A DNA stretch of 64,000 nucleotides from UBA2357 sp041678045 (GCA_041678045.1 JBAYOV010000011.1:1-64000), one strand, 5' to 3'. Shown: positions 17,216-25,499, counted from the stretch's first letter. Notes: generated by a model not told the origin, from the letters alone. Program-made: numbers and translations.

Positions 17216-18919
17216 TCAGTGGCCCTCGTGGCGGTGGCTGTCACCGGGGGCGGCGGCACCGGCCTCCGGTGCCGCTTTGGGGGCGCTTTCGGGGGCGATG
17301 TCGGTGACCACGAACGCGCCATTGCCACGGTCTTCGAAGCTGAAGCGGATCGGTGTGCCCGGCGCCAGCCCCTCGATCAGCGTCGGGTCGGCCAGTCCGA
17401 ACTCCATCGTCATCGCCGGCCAGTGCAGCGCGGGGATCGGCTCGTGCATCAGCATCACCGTGCCGGTGTCGGCGAAGTAGTCCTCGAACGCGCCGCGGGT
17501 CTCATGGCGTGCAAGACCTTGCTCCGTATCGCCTTCGCCAAAGCTCGCCAGCGCCGCCTGCAGGTTGCTCTCGGCGTCGATCAGGAAGTTGGCCGACACC
17601 ACCACCCGCTCGTCGCCTTCGAGTCCGGACAGGATCTCCACATGATCACGGCTGCGCAAGCCGGTTTTGACGAGCTGGGGCCGGAAGCGACCCTCGCCTT
17701 CGGCCACCAGCACGATGCGGCGCTGCCCGTCGTCGATGATGGCCGAGTCGGGCGCGCTCAGGCGGGGGGCGTCGCCGCCGGTGAGTACATCCACATGCGC
17801 GAACATCCCCGGGCGCAGCATGCCGTCGGGGTTCGCCAGTTCGAGCCGGACCTGCGCGGTGCGGGTGGCCGTATTCAGAGTGGGATAGATGTAGGTAATC
17901 AGCGCATCGAAATATTGCCCCGGATAGGCATCGATGCCGATGCGTGCCGGCTGGCCGGGGGCGATGCGGGCGAGATCCTGCTCATACACGTCGGCGAGCA
18001 CCCACACGCTGGACAGGTCGGCGATGCGGTACAGGGCCATGCCCGGGGTGAAGCGCATGCCTTCGACCGCAGCCTTCTCGAGCACGATGCCGTCGGCCGG
18101 GGCGCTGAACACCACGCGGTTGCCACCGGCCCCGCTATTACCTTTACCCGGGGCCTGCCAGTTGCGCAGACGTGCCCGCGCCGCATCCGCAAGACGCTGT
18201 GCGCCCTGTTGCGCCACCGGGTCTGCACCCGCCGAGCTGGCCAGTCGCTCGGCAATCGCCAGTTCCTGACGCGCCGAGGCCAGCTCCGGGCTGTAAACGG
18301 TAAACAGTGGCTGCCCGCGACGCACCGGGTCGCCGGTCGCATTCACATGCAGGCGCTCGATCCAGCCCTCGAAGCGCGGCGACACATCGTGGATGCGCCG
18401 CTCGTCGAGCTCGATCCGGCCGACCGCGCGCAGTGCGGCATCGAGCACGCGAAATTCGACCGGAGCGGTGCGCACGCCCAGGCTCTGCAGGCGGGCCGGG
18501 CTGACCCGCACCGTGCCGACGTCATCGCCCTGTTCGTCGGCATACACCGGAATGTAGTCCATCCCCATCGAGTCCTTCTTCGGCTCCGGCGAGGTGTCGG
18601 GCAGCCCCATCGGGTTGCGGTAGTACAGGATCACCCGCTCGCCGGGCGCAGTGGCATCGCTGGCCCGGGCGGGCTGGCTGGTGAAGGGGGACGCAGTGAG
18701 GAATGCCAGCGTGAGGAGTGCCGGAGCAAGCATGCGCGCCCGGGCCGGGGCGCTCATCAACATATTTATTAGCCCGGCCCTCAATGTCACTGACAACCGT
18801 TCGGGCTGAGCCTGTCGAAGCCCAGTCCCGGCAGCGCCCTTCGACACGCTCAGGGCGAACGGAAAAAGCATGCCCAAGGGCCGGGTTAATAATAGTGCAG
18901 TCTTGAGTGTGGCGGTCAC
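17216..18919 (-). CDS. cusB: Efflux adaptor CusB with N-terminal metal-binding motif and fused C-terminal CusF domain
   Basis: 567 aa from a GTG that overlaps the cusC stop (GTGA coupling, GGGGG a few nt upstream). Residues about 10-52 are encoded by an inserted REP-type repeat; a hydrophobic signal core (MLAPALLTLAFLTAS) and a likely ARA-SD cleavage site follow. A reinitiation ATG near 18760 is possible but has no good ribosome site. After the signal come a heavy-metal-binding motif (YRNPMGLPDTSP, KKDSMGMDYIPVY), the adaptor hairpin/lipoyl/barrel domains, and a C-terminal CusF-like domain (MHEPIPALHWPAMTMEF) that keeps His, Trp and two Met Cu(I) ligands. The tail is His-rich (DSHRHEGH). It links CusA and CusC and scavenges Cu(I)/Ag(I). 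Confidence 0.87.
   Translation of the reverse strand: MTATLKTALLLTRPLGMLFPFALSVSKGAAGTGLRQAQPERLSVTLRAGLINMLMSAPARARMLAPALLTLAFLTASPFTSQPARASDATAPGERVILYYRNPMGLPDTSPEPKKDSMGMDYIPVYADEQGDDVGTVRVSPARLQSLGVRTAPVEFRVLDAALRAVGRIELDERRIHDVSPRFEGWIERLHVNATGDPVRRGQPLFTVYSPELASARQELAIAERLASSAGADPVAQQGAQRLADAARARLRNWQAPGKGNSGAGGNRVVFSAPADGIVLEKAAVEGMRFTPGMALYRIADLSSVWVLADVYEQDLARIAPGQPARIGIDAYPGQYFDALITYIYPTLNTATRTAQVRLELANPDGMLRPGMFAHVDVLTGGDAPRLSAPDSAIIDDGQRRIVLVAEGEGRFRPQLVKTGLRSRDHVEILSGLEGDERVVVSANFLIDAESNLQAALASFGEGDTEQGLARHETRGAFEDYFADTGTVMLMHEPIPALHWPAMTMEFGLADPTLIEGLAPGTPIRFSFEDRGNGAFVVTDIAPESAPKAAPEAGAAAPGDSHRHEGH
18766..18892. repeat. REP-doublet element, copy A (inside 5' end of cusB)
   Basis: The outer inverted repeats TTATTAGCCCGGCCC (18766-18780) and GGGCCGGGTTAATAA (18878-18892) match at 14 of 15 positions. 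Inside is a REP pair: CGTTCGGGCTGAGCCTGTCG, and the inverted CTTCGACACGCTCAGGGCG. The element lies between the cusB GTG and its hydrophobic signal core and leaves the reading frame open. Confidence 0.82.
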
Positions 18920-20217
18920 AGCGGCGCCCCCAGGAGTTGTTGCAGATCGGCCGCATTCAGTGCGGCCTCGACTTCGGCATCGAGCAGCGCAAGCCGCGTA
19001 TCGAGTACGCGCTGCTGTGCGGCAAGCACGGCGGCAAAGCCGACCGTGCCGGTTTCGTACCCCGCCCGTGCCGATTCCAGCGTGGCTTCGGTTTGTGGCA
19101 GCAGGCCGTCGCGAATCAGCGTCACCTGTTTGCGGCGGGCTTCGAGTGCGGCATGGGTGGTGCCTATCGCGCCGGCAAGCCGGCTTGCTGTGGCCTCGTG
19201 CCGGGCGGTGGCGGCGGCGCGCAGGTAGTCGGCCTCTCGTTCGCGGGCGCGACGGCTGTCCTGTTGCAGCGGGATGTTCAGCTCGAACGTGAGGTCCCAG
19301 CTCTCGCGCCCGTCCCGGGGGCGGTTGCTGGCAAGCGACACGCCAAAGTCGGGGTAGCGTTCGCGATGGGTCAGGGCGCTGTTGCGTTCGGCGGCGAGCA
19401 GTTCGGCACGGCTGCGGGTGAGGGCGGGGGCCTGCTGCGTGGCCTGTCCGATCAGGGTGGCCAGCCGTGCGGACGGCGGCAGGGGCGGCAGGGCGGTCGG
19501 TTCGGCCAGCGGGGCGTCCGGCGCGCGCGGCAGCAGGGCGTTCAGGCTGGCCTGGGCCGCAGCACGGCTGCGTGCGAGCTCCACGGCCTCGATCCTGAGC
19601 GTGGTGAGCATGCCCTGGGCCTGCAGCACATCCTGCTGGCTGGCCAGCCCGAGGGCGTAGCGGTGCAGTGCCAGCGCCTCCAGCTGCTCGTTGAGCGCAA
19701 TCGTCTCGCTGAAGATGCGTGACTGTGCGCTGACCTGGTAATGGGCGATGAAGGCGCGCCGGATGGCGGTTTCGATCTCCAGCCGGCGCTGTTCCGCATC
19801 GGCCGCGACGCCATCGGCGAGGGCCGCCGCGATGTCGCTGCGCAGGGCACGCTTGCCCGGGAAGGGGAGCATCTGCGACACGCGTACCCGGGTCGTGCCC
19901 ACCTGCCCGGGCAGCACTGAGGCCGGACGCCCGGGATTCATGGCGTTGGTCACATCCATCAGCTCGATCTCGATGCTCGGGTCTGGCAGCGCGCCAGCCG
20001 GGGTCACCCGTTCGCGGGCGGCAGCGGCCTCCAGCCGGCTCGCGGCGAGGGCCGGATTGTGGGCCCGCGCATGTGCAATCAGCGGGTCGAGTCCGGCCCC
20101 GAGCGATGGCTCGTCCGCGTGTACGGCTGGGCTGAGGGCGAACAGGCAGGCAAGGGCGGAGGCGATTGACGCCGCCCGCAAGCGCCTTGCTGCCGTGGGC
20201 ACTGCGCGGCTTGGCAT
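18916..20217 (-). CDS. cusC: Outer-membrane efflux channel CusC/TolC family
   Basis: 433 aa from the ATG at 20217, two bases before the cusF stop; a longer upstream frame overlaps cusF and is rejected. A signal peptide (AASIASALACLFALSPAVHA) is followed by two TolC-type repeats: LIAHARAHNPALAASRLEAAAARERVTPAGALPDPS near the start and a second half with FELNIPLQQDSRRAREREADYL. The protein forms the outer-membrane tunnel of the Cus complex. No N-terminal lipobox Cys is seen, unlike E. coli CusC. The preceding gene is cusF, and the cusB GTG overlaps the cusC stop. Confidence 0.83.
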   Translation of the reverse strand: MPSRAVPTAARRLRAASIASALACLFALSPAVHADEPSLGAGLDPLIAHARAHNPALAASRLEAAAARERVTPAGALPDPSIEIELMDVTNAMNPGRPASVLPGQVGTTRVRVSQMLPFPGKRALRSDIAAALADGVAADAEQRRLEIETAIRRAFIAHYQVSAQSRIFSETIALNEQLEALALHRYALGLASQQDVLQAQGMLTTLRIEAVELARSRAAAQASLNALLPRAPDAPLAEPTALPPLPPSARLATLIGQATQQAPALTRSRAELLAAERNSALTHRERYPDFGVSLASNRPRDGRESWDLTFELNIPLQQDSRRAREREADYLRAAATARHEATASRLAGAIGTTHAALEARRKQVTLIRDGLLPQTEATLESARAGYETGTVGFAAVLAAQQRVLDTRLALLDAEVEAALNAADLQQLLGAPL

Positions 20218-20221
20218 CGCG

Positions 20222-20773
20222 TCATTCGCCCAGTTTCTCGATTTCGGTGACGATGAAAGCGTCACCGTCCTGGTCTGCGGCAAAGCGGATCCGGTCGCCC
20301 GGAGCAAGACCGTCGAGCGAGGCGTTGCCGCGCAGCCGGAAGCTCATCGTCATCGGAGGCATGTCGAGGTTGGCGAGCGGACCATGGGCAATGGTCACGC
20401 TGCCGGCCTCCGCATTCACACGGCGCACCGTTCCTTCAGACAGGGGGGCGGCGGTGTCGGTGTCGGCCGTGGTCCGCGCAGGGGCGTGGCCGTGGTGATG
20501 GCTGTCGTGGCCGGCATGGCCGCTTTGCGCCAGGGCAGGGGCGGCGCCAAGGCTGGCAAGGATGACGGCGGCGGAAACCATGATGAGCCCGGCCACCGAA
20601 TACCTTATTTCCGTTCGGGCTGAGCCCTTCGTCGAGCTCAGGACAGGCGCTGTCGAAGCCCGGTTTCGGCAGTGCCCTTCGACACGCTCAGGACGAACGG
20701 AGACAGCATGCTCAGGGGCCGGGTTGATAATAAAGGATCGGGTCAATGGCAAGGCGTTCAGGCGGAGGTTCAT
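20222..20773 (-). CDS. cusF: Periplasmic copper chaperone CusF-like, signal region interrupted by a repeat
   Basis: 183 aa from the ATG at 20773, chosen because AAGGAG lies 8 nt upstream. Residues 1-14 (MNLRLNALPLTRS) form a basic n-region. Residues about 15-65 are encoded by REP element copy B. Residues about 66-82 (VSAAVILASLGAAPALA) form the hydrophobic core and cleavage site. Removing the repeat would restore a textbook Sec signal. A restart at ATG 20581 has no ribosome site. The mature part has a His-rich stretch (HAGHDSHHHGHAP) and a CusF barrel with HGPLANLDMPPMTMSF; the position of the Cu-capping Trp is Met. It is first gene of the operon, downstream of the copper box. Confidence 0.8.
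   Translation of the reverse strand: MNLRLNALPLTRSFIINPAPEHAVSVRPERVEGHCRNRASTAPVLSSTKGSARTEIRYSVAGLIMVSAAVILASLGAAPALAQSGHAGHDSHHHGHAPARTTADTDTAAPLSEGTVRRVNAEAGSVTIAHGPLANLDMPPMTMSFRLRGNASLDGLAPGDRIRFAADQDGDAFIVTEIEKLGE
20581..20730. repeat. REP-doublet element, copy B (inside 5' end of cusF)
   Basis: The left end TGATGAGCCCGGCC (20581-20594) and right end GGGCCGGGTTGATAA (20716-20730) are imperfect inverted repeats of the same family as copy A. The core has CCGTTCGGGCTGAGC, an internal extra half (CCTTCGTCGAGCTCAGGACAG), and the inverted CCTTCGACACGCTCAGGACG. It lies between the start codon and the hydrophobic core of the cusF signal peptide, in frame. Confidence 0.82.
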
Positions 20774-20858
20774 GGGGGGCGCTCCTTGATGGGACAGTGC
20801 AATGGAAAGATTCAGCCCCGATGATGCGGCGTGCATCCGGACAACAGGCTGACGCCGG

Positions 20859-20876
20859 GATTACATCTTTGTAATC
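20859..20876. promoter_or_regulatory. Copper box (CusR/CopR operator) between cusF and cusR
   Basis: GATTACA-TCTT-TGTAATC is a perfect 7+4+7 inverted repeat in the divergent promoter region, 86 bp from the cusF start and 62 bp from the cusR start. The ATTACA/TGTAAT arms match the core of known CusR/CopR/PcoR boxes. One operator could control both the efflux operon and cusRS. Confidence 0.75.
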
Positions 20877-20937
20877 TTCGTTGCAGTGCCTGCGTTCGCT
20901 GGCAGAATCGGCACGAGAGTCGAACCGTTTGAACGCC

Positions 20938-21615
20938 ATGAAAATTCTGATCGTCGAGGACGAAGCAAAAACCGGGGACTATCTGCGCCAGGGGCTGGGC
21001 GAGGCGGGGTTTGTCGTCGATCTGGCGCGTGACGGCATCGACGGCATGCATCTGGCGCTGACCGGGGACTACGATCTGCTGGTGCTCGATGTGATGCTCC
21101 CCGGCGTCGATGGCTGGGCCATCCTGCAGGCGGTGCGCCGTGCCGGGGGCGAGATGCCGGTGCTGTTCCTGACCGCACGCGATGCGGTCGAGGACCGGGT
21201 GCATGGGCTGGAGCTGGGGGCCGACGATTATCTGGTGAAACCCTTTGCGTTTTCCGAATTGCTCGCGCGGGTGCGCACCCTGTTGCGCCGGGGCAAGAGC
21301 AAGGAGCCGGAAGTCCTGCGGGCGGCCGATCTCGAGCTCGATCTGCTGCGTCGACGGGTGACGCGCAGTGGCCGGCGCATCGATCTGACGGCCAAGGAAT
21401 TCGGCCTGCTCGAACTGTTGCTGCGCCGTCAGGGCGAGGTGTTGCCGCGCTCGCTGATCGCCTCGCAGGTCTGGGACATGAATTTCGACAGCGATACCAA
21501 CGTCATCGAAGTGGCCGTGCGCCGCTTGCGCGCCAAGGTGGACGATCCGTTCGAACCCAAGCTGATCCGCACCGTGCGCGGCATGGGTTATGTGCTTGAG
21601 GCCGATTCGGGATGA
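20938..21615 (+). CDS. cusR: Heavy-metal response regulator CusR/CopR
   Basis: 225 aa from the ATG at 20938 (MKILIVEDEAKTGDYL), the canonical CusR opening; the in-frame upstream extension is non-conserved. Receiver: Asp in LLVLDVMLPGVDG, T in LFLTARD, K in YLVKPFAFSEL. OmpR-type DNA-binding domain: DLTAKEFGLLELLLRRQGEVLPRSLI and NVIEVAVRRLRAKVDD. It activates copper/silver efflux genes when phosphorylated by CusS. Its stop overlaps the cusS start by 4 bp. The palindrome at 20859-20876 is the likely target. Confidence 0.9.
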   Translation: MKILIVEDEAKTGDYLRQGLGEAGFVVDLARDGIDGMHLALTGDYDLLVLDVMLPGVDGWAILQAVRRAGGEMPVLFLTARDAVEDRVHGLELGADDYLVKPFAFSELLARVRTLLRRGKSKEPEVLRAADLELDLLRRRVTRSGRRIDLTAKEFGLLELLLRRQGEVLPRSLIASQVWDMNFDSDTNVIEVAVRRLRAKVDDPFEPKLIRTVRGMGYVLEADSG

Positions 21616-23063
21616 AGCTGGCGGGGTCGTTGACGGCGCGGCTCGCCGTCCTGTTCGCGGCGATGGCCAGCGGGCTGCTGATCGTGGTGGGCGTGGCCAT
21701 CGACCGCGCGGTGCTGGCGCACTTCGACGAGCTGGACCTGCATGACCTGCATGCAAAACTGGCGACGGTCGACAGCCTGCTGGCACGCACCACCGATCAG
21801 GCTGCGCTCGATGCTCTGGCGGGCCGGCTGGACGATGCGTTGGCCGGTCATGAGACGGTGGCATTGCGCGTGAGCATTCCGCAACTGGACTGGCGGCATG
21901 CGGTGCGCGACGAGCGCTTCAGCGTGCCCATGCAGGCCATGCCGGTTGCGGCCGGCAGGTTGCCCTGGGTGAAGTGGCAGACTGCGCAGGGCGCGCCCTT
22001 CATCGGGCAGGCGGCCATTCTTCCGGTGCGTTTCTCCCGGCCGACCGCCGACGCAGGCTCCGACTTCGACTCCGCGCCGCTGACGGCCGAGGTGTGGCTG
22101 GGGCTGGACATTTCCCATCATGTGCATTTTCTGCGCACCATGCGCCTGCAACTGGGGGCCGGCATTTCAGCCGCCGCATTGCTGGCGGCGATGCTGGGCT
22201 GGCTGGCGGCACGCAAGGGGCTGGCGCCGATGCACCGGGTGACCGCCACCGCCCGCCGGCTGTCTGCCGAGCGTCTTGGCGAGCGCCTGTCAGGCGACGA
22301 TGCCCCGGCCGAGATGCGGGCGTTGGTGGAGGCCTTCAACGGCATGCTGGAGCGGCTCGAAGCCTCGTTCCGCCGTCTGAACGAGTTTTCTGCCGATATT
22401 GCCCATGAACTGCGCACCCCGGTGTCGAACCTGATGACCGAAACCCAGGTGGCCCTGTCGCGCAGCCGCTCGGCGGACGAATACCGCGAAGCGCTGCATT
22501 CCAATCTCGAGGAGTTCGACCGGCTTGCCCGCATGATTGCCGACATGCTGTTTCTCGCCAAGGCCGACAACGGTTTGTTGCCCAAACCGGCCGAGCAGGT
22601 CGCACTCCAGACCGAAGCGGCCGCATTGCTGGAGTTCTACGAGGCGCTGGCCGACGAGCGGCAACTCCGCATGACGCTCAGTGGCGCCGGTACGGTGATT
22701 GGCGACCGCCTGATGCTGCGCCGGGCAGTGTCGAACCTCCTGTCGAACGCGATCCGGCACACGCCGGCCGGCGGCGTCATCGAGGTGTGCATCCGGCGTG
22801 TGCGCGAGCAGGTCGTGCTGACGGTCAGCAACCCGGGCGAACCGATTCCGCCCGACCAGGTGCCCCGGGTGTTCGAGCGCTTCCACCGGGTCGACCCTTC
22901 CCGTTTGCGCCAGGGCGACGGGGCCGGTCTTGGCCTGCCGATCACCCGCTCGATCGTCGAGTCACACGGCGGCCGCATCCGGCTCGCCTCCGACGCACGC
23001 CGGACGGTGGTGACCATCGAACTGCCGGCCAGCACTGCAGGGCTGGGTTCGAAGCTCCGTTAA
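21612..23063 (+). CDS. cusS: Heavy-metal sensor histidine kinase CusS
   Basis: 483 aa. Membrane helix 1 spans about residues 9-31. A periplasmic sensor follows, then membrane helix 2 (around 180-200: LGAGISAAALLAAMLGWLAA), HAMP, H-box FSADIAHELRTPVSNL, N-box NLLSNAIRHTP and G-box GAGLGLPITRSI. The Leu-Ala-x-Arg-x-Gly-Leu-x-Pro sequence after helix 2 is typical of CusS/PcoS/CzcS kinases. It detects periplasmic Cu(I)/Ag(I) and phosphorylates CusR. Start overlaps the cusR stop. Confidence 0.9.
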   Translation: MKLAGSLTARLAVLFAAMASGLLIVVGVAIDRAVLAHFDELDLHDLHAKLATVDSLLARTTDQAALDALAGRLDDALAGHETVALRVSIPQLDWRHAVRDERFSVPMQAMPVAAGRLPWVKWQTAQGAPFIGQAAILPVRFSRPTADAGSDFDSAPLTAEVWLGLDISHHVHFLRTMRLQLGAGISAAALLAAMLGWLAARKGLAPMHRVTATARRLSAERLGERLSGDDAPAEMRALVEAFNGMLERLEASFRRLNEFSADIAHELRTPVSNLMTETQVALSRSRSADEYREALHSNLEEFDRLARMIADMLFLAKADNGLLPKPAEQVALQTEAAALLEFYEALADERQLRMTLSGAGTVIGDRLMLRRAVSNLLSNAIRHTPAGGVIEVCIRRVREQVVLTVSNPGEPIPPDQVPRVFERFHRVDPSRLRQGDGAGLGLPITRSIVESHGGRIRLASDARRTVVTIELPASTAGLGSKLR

Positions 23064-23131
23064 TCGCGTGCTACCGCTGCTGCCAGCCAAGCTGTTTGTG
23101 GCACATTCTTACGTTTGGAAGACTGAGCACA

Positions 23132-24376
23132 ATGACGAGCAACTGCGCAGTGCCGGAAAACGATACGTATACAGCACTTCCCGAAGCCATCCAGCGCGGC
23201 AACATCTGGCGCCTTGCCATTGCACAGGCGCTGGCCGGGGCCAATTCCGTGGTGTTCTATGCCACTGGAGGGATCGTCGGCAACACCTTTGCACCGACGC
23301 CGTTGCTGGCGACGCTGCCGATCTCCATCTTCGTGGTCGGGATGGCGGTCTGCATCCTGCCGGCCGGAGCCATCGCCCGGCGGTATGGCCGTCAGGCGGC
23401 CTTCATGGCCGGGGCCGGGGCGGGCGTGCTGACCGGGGTGCTGGCCACCGCTGCGGTGCTCCTGGGCGGGTTCTGGCTGTTCTGTCTGGCGGCATTTCTG
23501 GGGGGCGGCTACGCCGCAGTGGTGCTGTCGTTCCGTTTTGCCGCTGCCGACGGCGTGGCGCCGAGCCGGCGTGCGCGGGCGCTGTCGCTCGTCATGGCGG
23601 GCGGGGTCGCGGCGGGCGTGGTGGGCCCGCAACTGGTGACCTGGACGATGGATTTGTGGCCACCGCATCTGTTCGCGGCCACCTTTCTTGCACAGTCCGC
23701 CGTTGCGGTGCTCGCTGCGCTCATTTTGCTGGGCGTCCGTCTGCCGAAGCCGACAGCGGCCGAAATCGCAGGAGGCCGGCCGCTGGCCGTGATCGCACGC
23801 CAGCCGCGTTTTGTCGTGGCGGTGATCTGCGGGGTCGTGTCATACACGCTGATGAACTTCCTGATGACCGCTGCCCCCCTGGCCATGCACTTGTGCGGGC
23901 ATCCACAGGAATCGGCCAACCTGGGCCTGCAATGGCACGTCATCGCAATGTACGCACCGAGCTTCTTTACCGGCAACCTCATCGCTCGTTTCGGTGCCAT
24001 GCGGATGGCGGCGGCAGGCTTGTTGCTGACCGGTCTTGCGGCTGCCGTCGGTTTGGCCGGGGTCGATGTGATGCACTTCTGGTGGGCCCTCATCCTGCTT
24101 GGCGTCGGCTGGAACTTCGGCTTTCTGGGGGCGTCCGCGATGGTTCTGGAGTGTCATCGGTCAGAAGAGAAAACACGGGTCCAGTCGCTCAACGACTTCA
24201 TTGTTTTCGGTTTGATGGCCCTCGGATCATTCACCTCCGGCGGGGTGTTGTCCGCGTATGGCTGGAGCACCGTGCTCTGGGTGTCGTTTGTGCCACTGGC
24301 ATTGGCCGGGCTGGCGCTGGCGGTGGTCATGAACCGGCGTCCGGCGCCCACGGCCGGCTCCGGGCGCCATGATTGA
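23132..24376 (+). CDS. Major facilitator superfamily transporter
   Basis: 414 aa from ATG 23132, 68 bp after cusS. Twelve hydrophobic segments are visible, with the MFS loop 2-3 motif degenerate as AIARRYGRQAAFMAG. The second half shows QWHVIAMYAPSFFTGNLIARFG and NFGFLGASAMVLE, a pattern of YfkM/multidrug-like MFS proteins. The substrate is unknown. Co-orientation with cusRS suggests co-transcription and a possible role in copper or metallophore export, which is inference. The last codons and stop (GRHD-TGA) are overlapped by the left end of repeat copy C, so the C-terminus may have been altered by the insertion. Confidence 0.75.
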   Translation: MTSNCAVPENDTYTALPEAIQRGNIWRLAIAQALAGANSVVFYATGGIVGNTFAPTPLLATLPISIFVVGMAVCILPAGAIARRYGRQAAFMAGAGAGVLTGVLATAAVLLGGFWLFCLAAFLGGGYAAVVLSFRFAAADGVAPSRRARALSLVMAGGVAAGVVGPQLVTWTMDLWPPHLFAATFLAQSAVAVLAALILLGVRLPKPTAAEIAGGRPLAVIARQPRFVVAVICGVVSYTLMNFLMTAAPLAMHLCGHPQESANLGLQWHVIAMYAPSFFTGNLIARFGAMRMAAAGLLLTGLAAAVGLAGVDVMHFWWALILLGVGWNFGFLGASAMVLECHRSEEKTRVQSLNDFIVFGLMALGSFTSGGVLSAYGWSTVLWVSFVPLALAGLALAVVMNRRPAPTAGSGRHD

Positions 24377-24512
24377 CCCGGCTCTCCCAAATACCCTCTT
24401 TCCGTTCGGGCTGAGCCCTTCGTCGAGCTCAGGACAGGCTCTGTCGAAGCCCAAGGCCCTTCGACAAGCTCAGGGCGAGCGGAGAAAGCATACTCAAGGG
24501 CCAGGTTAATAA
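24371..24512. repeat. REP-doublet element, copy C
   Basis: Left end ATTGACCCGGCTC (from 24372) and right end GGGCCAGGTTAATAA (24498-24512) are the family inverted repeats. The core CCGTTCGGGCTGAGC ... GCTCAGGACAGGCTCTGTCG ... CCTTCGACAAGCTCAGGGCG matches copy B closely. It sits between the MFS transporter stop codon and the TacA operator, and supplies the MFS stop. Confidence 0.8.
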
Positions 24513-24529
24513 TAGGCAGCGTGTGTCAT

Positions 24530-24560
24530 TTGTACTAACATGGTGCCAATTGATCTAACA
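24530..24560. promoter_or_regulatory. Direct-repeat operator upstream of tacAT
   Basis: TTGTACTAACA (24530-24540) and TTGATCTAACA (24550-24560) differ at two positions and are spaced 20 bp, two helical turns. They lie 14 bp before the antitoxin ATG. Ribbon-helix-helix antitoxins autorepress from such repeats, so this is the likely TacA operator. GGTG at 24567-24570 is the only ribosome site visible. Confidence 0.5.
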
Positions 24561-24574
24561 AAAAAGGTGCTGAC

Positions 24575-24868
24575 ATGGCTGCCGTTACATCGTCGCTTTC
24601 CGCACGGTCTGCCCGCCTGGGGCTGCGCGCTACCCCCGAACAGGAGGTGGTGCTGCGTCGCGCCGCCGAGGTGGCGCACAAGTCGTTGACCGACTTCATC
24701 CTCGACAGCGCCTGCTTGGCTGCTGAACAGACGCTGCTCGATCAGCGATTGTTCATGGTTTCAGGCAGCCAGTACCAGGCTCTGATGGATCTGCTGGATC
24801 GCCCCGAACAGGCCAACGACGGTTTGCGAGAGCTGTTTACCCGCAAAGCTCCCTGGGACGCGAAGTGA
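24575..24868 (+). CDS. DUF1778 ribbon-helix-helix antitoxin (TacA family)
   Basis: 97 aa. The segment RLGLRATPEQEVVLRRAAEVAHKSLTDFILDSACLAAEQTL is the DUF1778 signature: a short beta strand and two helices that bind DNA as a dimer. The C-terminal half (FMVSGSQYQALMDLLDRPEQ) is the toxin-neutralising segment. It is paired with the GNAT toxin gene, overlapping by 4 bp, and probably represses the operon at 24530-24560. Confidence 0.88.
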   Translation: MAAVTSSLSARSARLGLRATPEQEVVLRRAAEVAHKSLTDFILDSACLAAEQTLLDQRLFMVSGSQYQALMDLLDRPEQANDGLRELFTRKAPWDAK

Positions 24869-25383
24869 CATTGCGCGCACCGGAGCCACTGGCCGCACGG
24901 CATCAACTGGAGGGTTTTGATTGCGGGAGGCCTGCGCTCAATGACTGGCTACTGCGCCACGCTCGGCAGGCCCAAGGCAGCGGATCGGCCAAGACTTTTG
25001 TTGTTGCCGAAACGGATGGCCGTGTGGCGGGCTATTTCAGTTTGACCGTCGGCCAGGTCGATACCCTGGAAGCGCCGGATTGCATCCGCAAAGGGATGGG
25101 GCAATATCCGGTGCCGGTCGTAATCCTGGCGAGGATGGCCGTGTCGCAGCAGGATCAGGGGCGCGGAATTGGCTTTGGCCTGCTACAGGATGCGATTCGT
25201 CGCACGATGCTGATTGCCGAGCAGGCCGGTATCCGGGCCATGCTGACCCACCCCATCGATGAAGAAGCGGCGAGGTTCTATAGCCGGTTCGGGTTCATCA
25301 CGTCACCGCTGCGCGAGCAGCAATTGCTGCTGCTTTTGAAGGACGCCCGTCGCTGGATGGTCGGGACAGCCGCATTGGGGTAA
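24865..25383 (+). CDS. GNAT acetyltransferase toxin (TacT family)
   Basis: 172 aa from a GTG overlapping the antitoxin stop (GTGA). It has the TacT layout: early FDCGRPALNDWLLRHARQAQGSGSAKTFV, the acetyl-CoA loop QDQGRGIGFGLLQDA, and a late Tyr in ARFYSRFGF that serves as catalytic residue in the family. Such toxins acetylate the amino group on charged aminoacyl-tRNA and block translation until the DUF1778 partner binds. The pair stands next to a second toxin-antitoxin module in the opposite orientation. Confidence 0.88.
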   Translation: MTLRAPEPLAARHQLEGFDCGRPALNDWLLRHARQAQGSGSAKTFVVAETDGRVAGYFSLTVGQVDTLEAPDCIRKGMGQYPVPVVILARMAVSQQDQGRGIGFGLLQDAIRRTMLIAEQAGIRAMLTHPIDEEAARFYSRFGFITSPLREQQLLLLLKDARRWMVGTAALG

Positions 25384-25499
25384 GCCGTTCACAAGAAGTT
25401 TTCCTACGTTTTTCCTGAAGAAAACCCGGTCACACAGGGACTGAAGGCTGATGTATGTTATGAAACTTTGTGGTAAAGGCTTACCTTCGTGCATTAGCG

